Positions 63,259 through 64,000 of a stretch of 64,000 nucleotides of DNA are shown one piece after another. Source of the DNA: Haladaptatus paucihalophilus DX253 (GTDB taxonomy: Archaea > Halobacteriota > Halobacteria > Halobacteriales > Haladaptataceae); assembly GCF_000376445.1 (NCBI RefSeq), contig NZ_AQXI01000001.1:2257734-2321733 (forward strand), read 5' to 3'. The notes below the pieces were generated by a model, which saw only the letters and a list, made by a program, of their open reading frames with translations, made no database searches and was not told the origin of the DNA. A program made the position numbers and the translations under genes. Each line of letters opens with the position of its first letter. Within the stretch, counting starts at the first letter, position 1.

Positions 63259-64000
63259 ATGATTGATCGAATTTCAGTACTCTCAAAACGAACGAAAATT
63301 ACGCTCCGTATTTTATTTCTCGTTATTTTAGTGCTCCTCTCTGCAGCTATCGTTACCACTGGTGGTCGTTCTGTCGAGAAAACGTCCGCCGGCTCAAATA
63401 TATCTCCTTCAACGTTTAAAAATGAATCTAGATTGACTATTGTTACGGCGTTCCACGGCCCACTTTCTGTCTATAATCGGAGTGGTGGTCTTCTATATCG
63501 AAACAGGTCACACCACTCTTACTGGGATGTTGATCCCGTCAGGGGAACGAAGTCCACGTATGTATATTCCGCAACAGATGTTCTCACCCGCTCAGAATGT
63601 CATGCAGATACGAAATGTGTCCGCAATGTCGTGGAAGAAATCAATCTGACTACTGGACGTGTCAACTCTATCTTCTCTAGGATTCGTCGAGGTACGATAA
63701 ATAATGAGTGGCATGATATTGATCGAATTAATGACACTCACTACGCCATCGCAGATATCAAACGAAACGAGGCATACATCGTAAATGTTCGGACCGGAGT
63801 AACCGTCTGGCGGTGGAATGCACAAGATGCGTTTCCTTTGTCTTCGGGGGGTTCGAACGCGTTTGGGACGAATTTCCCTGGCGATTGGACACATCTGAAC
63901 GATATAGAAGTTCTCGATGATGGTCGAATCATGCTCAGTCTTCGGAACCAGGATGCGGTAATTTTCATCAATAGAACGACTGGTTTCCAAAAGAACTGGA
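63259..64000 (+). CDS. Second ASST-like membrane protein (3' end outside window)
   Basis: Begins at ATG 63259 (MIDRISVLSKRTKITLRILF), open to base 64000 (at least 247 residues). One transmembrane segment (LFLVILVLLSAAIV), then a beta-propeller. The segment GDWTHLNDIEVLDDGRIMLS aligns with GDWTHVNDVDRIRPG of the ASST-like gene at 6500-7753. The gene is AT-rich and divergent from the GT39-type gene. Sulfotransferase activity is not established. Confidence 0.82.
   Translation, partial: MIDRISVLSKRTKITLRILFLVILVLLSAAIVTTGGRSVEKTSAGSNISPSTFKNESRLTIVTAFHGPLSVYNRSGGLLYRNRSHHSYWDVDPVRGTKSTYVYSATDVLTRSECHADTKCVRNVVEEINLTTGRVNSIFSRIRRGTINNEWHDIDRINDTHYAIADIKRNEAYIVNVRTGVTVWRWNAQDAFPLSSGGSNAFGTNFPGDWTHLNDIEVLDDGRIMLSLRNQDAVIFINRTTGFQKNW

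Noticed and set aside
1-64000. tRNA or rRNA genes
   Set aside because: No cloverleaf with T-loop consensus or rRNA-like stretch was seen in the intergenic regions; this was inspection by eye, not a tRNAscan search.

Overview
The window is a stretch of haloarchaeal (class Halobacteria) chromosome. The evidence is high GC codon use, strongly acidic proteins, many ATG starts with a TATA-like box about 27 bp upstream and no leader, Tat-type signal peptides, and archaeal information-processing genes: RLI/ABCE1, TruD, Pth2, uL16/L10e, Sec61-beta, ThiR, an EMC6-like protein and archaemetzincin. The species cannot be named from sequence alone. No tRNA, rRNA, CRISPR array, transposase or integrase was recognised.

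Layout. 1-8.5 kb: partial PKD/CARDB exported protein, HAD hydrolase, methyltransferase, UPF0146, archaemetzincin, Bat-type regulator, cytochrome P450, ASST-like protein, DsbA-like lipoprotein. 8.6-18 kb: EMC6-like/RLI operon, small regulators, NAD-dependent epimerase, PIN-ATPase-KH protein, M20 and M32 peptidases. 18-26.6 kb: Tat-exported murein-amidase fold, geranylgeranyl reductase, UvrA, ABC exporter, LURP-one protein. 26.57-28.87 kb: an AT-rich 2.25-kb insertion bounded by identical 49-bp repeats, one being the 3' end of an SDR gene. 28.8-34.7 kb: SDR, universal stress protein, ROK kinase, an 800-bp repeat-rich gap, DUF2103 and a membrane protein. 34.8-47.5 kb: TruD, PAS/GAF/Bat regulator, Pth2, Dcd-ThiR, methyltransferase, an AT-rich orphan Tat protein, Thi4, YgfZ/GcvT-like protein, Lrp and DUF7344-like regulators. 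47.5-56.6 kb: a dihydrolipoamide-dehydrogenase-like flavoprotein, KDG kinase, aldo/keto reductase, F420-NADP reductase, thioredoxin, a phosphotransferase, then Sec61-beta/pdxT/DUF151/hisE and L10e. 56.6-61.2 kb: membrane proteins, cold shock protein and a MATE exporter. 61.2-64 kb: an AT-richer patch with a GT39-type glycosyltransferase and the start of a second ASST-like gene.

Themes. Thiamine control (ThiR) and thiazole synthesis (suicide-cysteine Thi4) lie 3 kb apart. At least four short winged-helix regulators of the DUF7344 type and two Bat-type HTH regulators indicate dense environmental regulation. Sugar use is represented by a ROK kinase and KDG kinase. The most unusual items are the att-flanked cassette at 26.6-28.9 kb (exported protein, two-helix membrane protein and divergent regulator, no integrase), a 10-bp-phased motif array at 49.1-49.2 kb, a dispersed hairpin repeat family at 31.8-32.1 and 49.3-49.5 kb, and an exported peptidoglycan-amidase-like protein in a lineage without murein.
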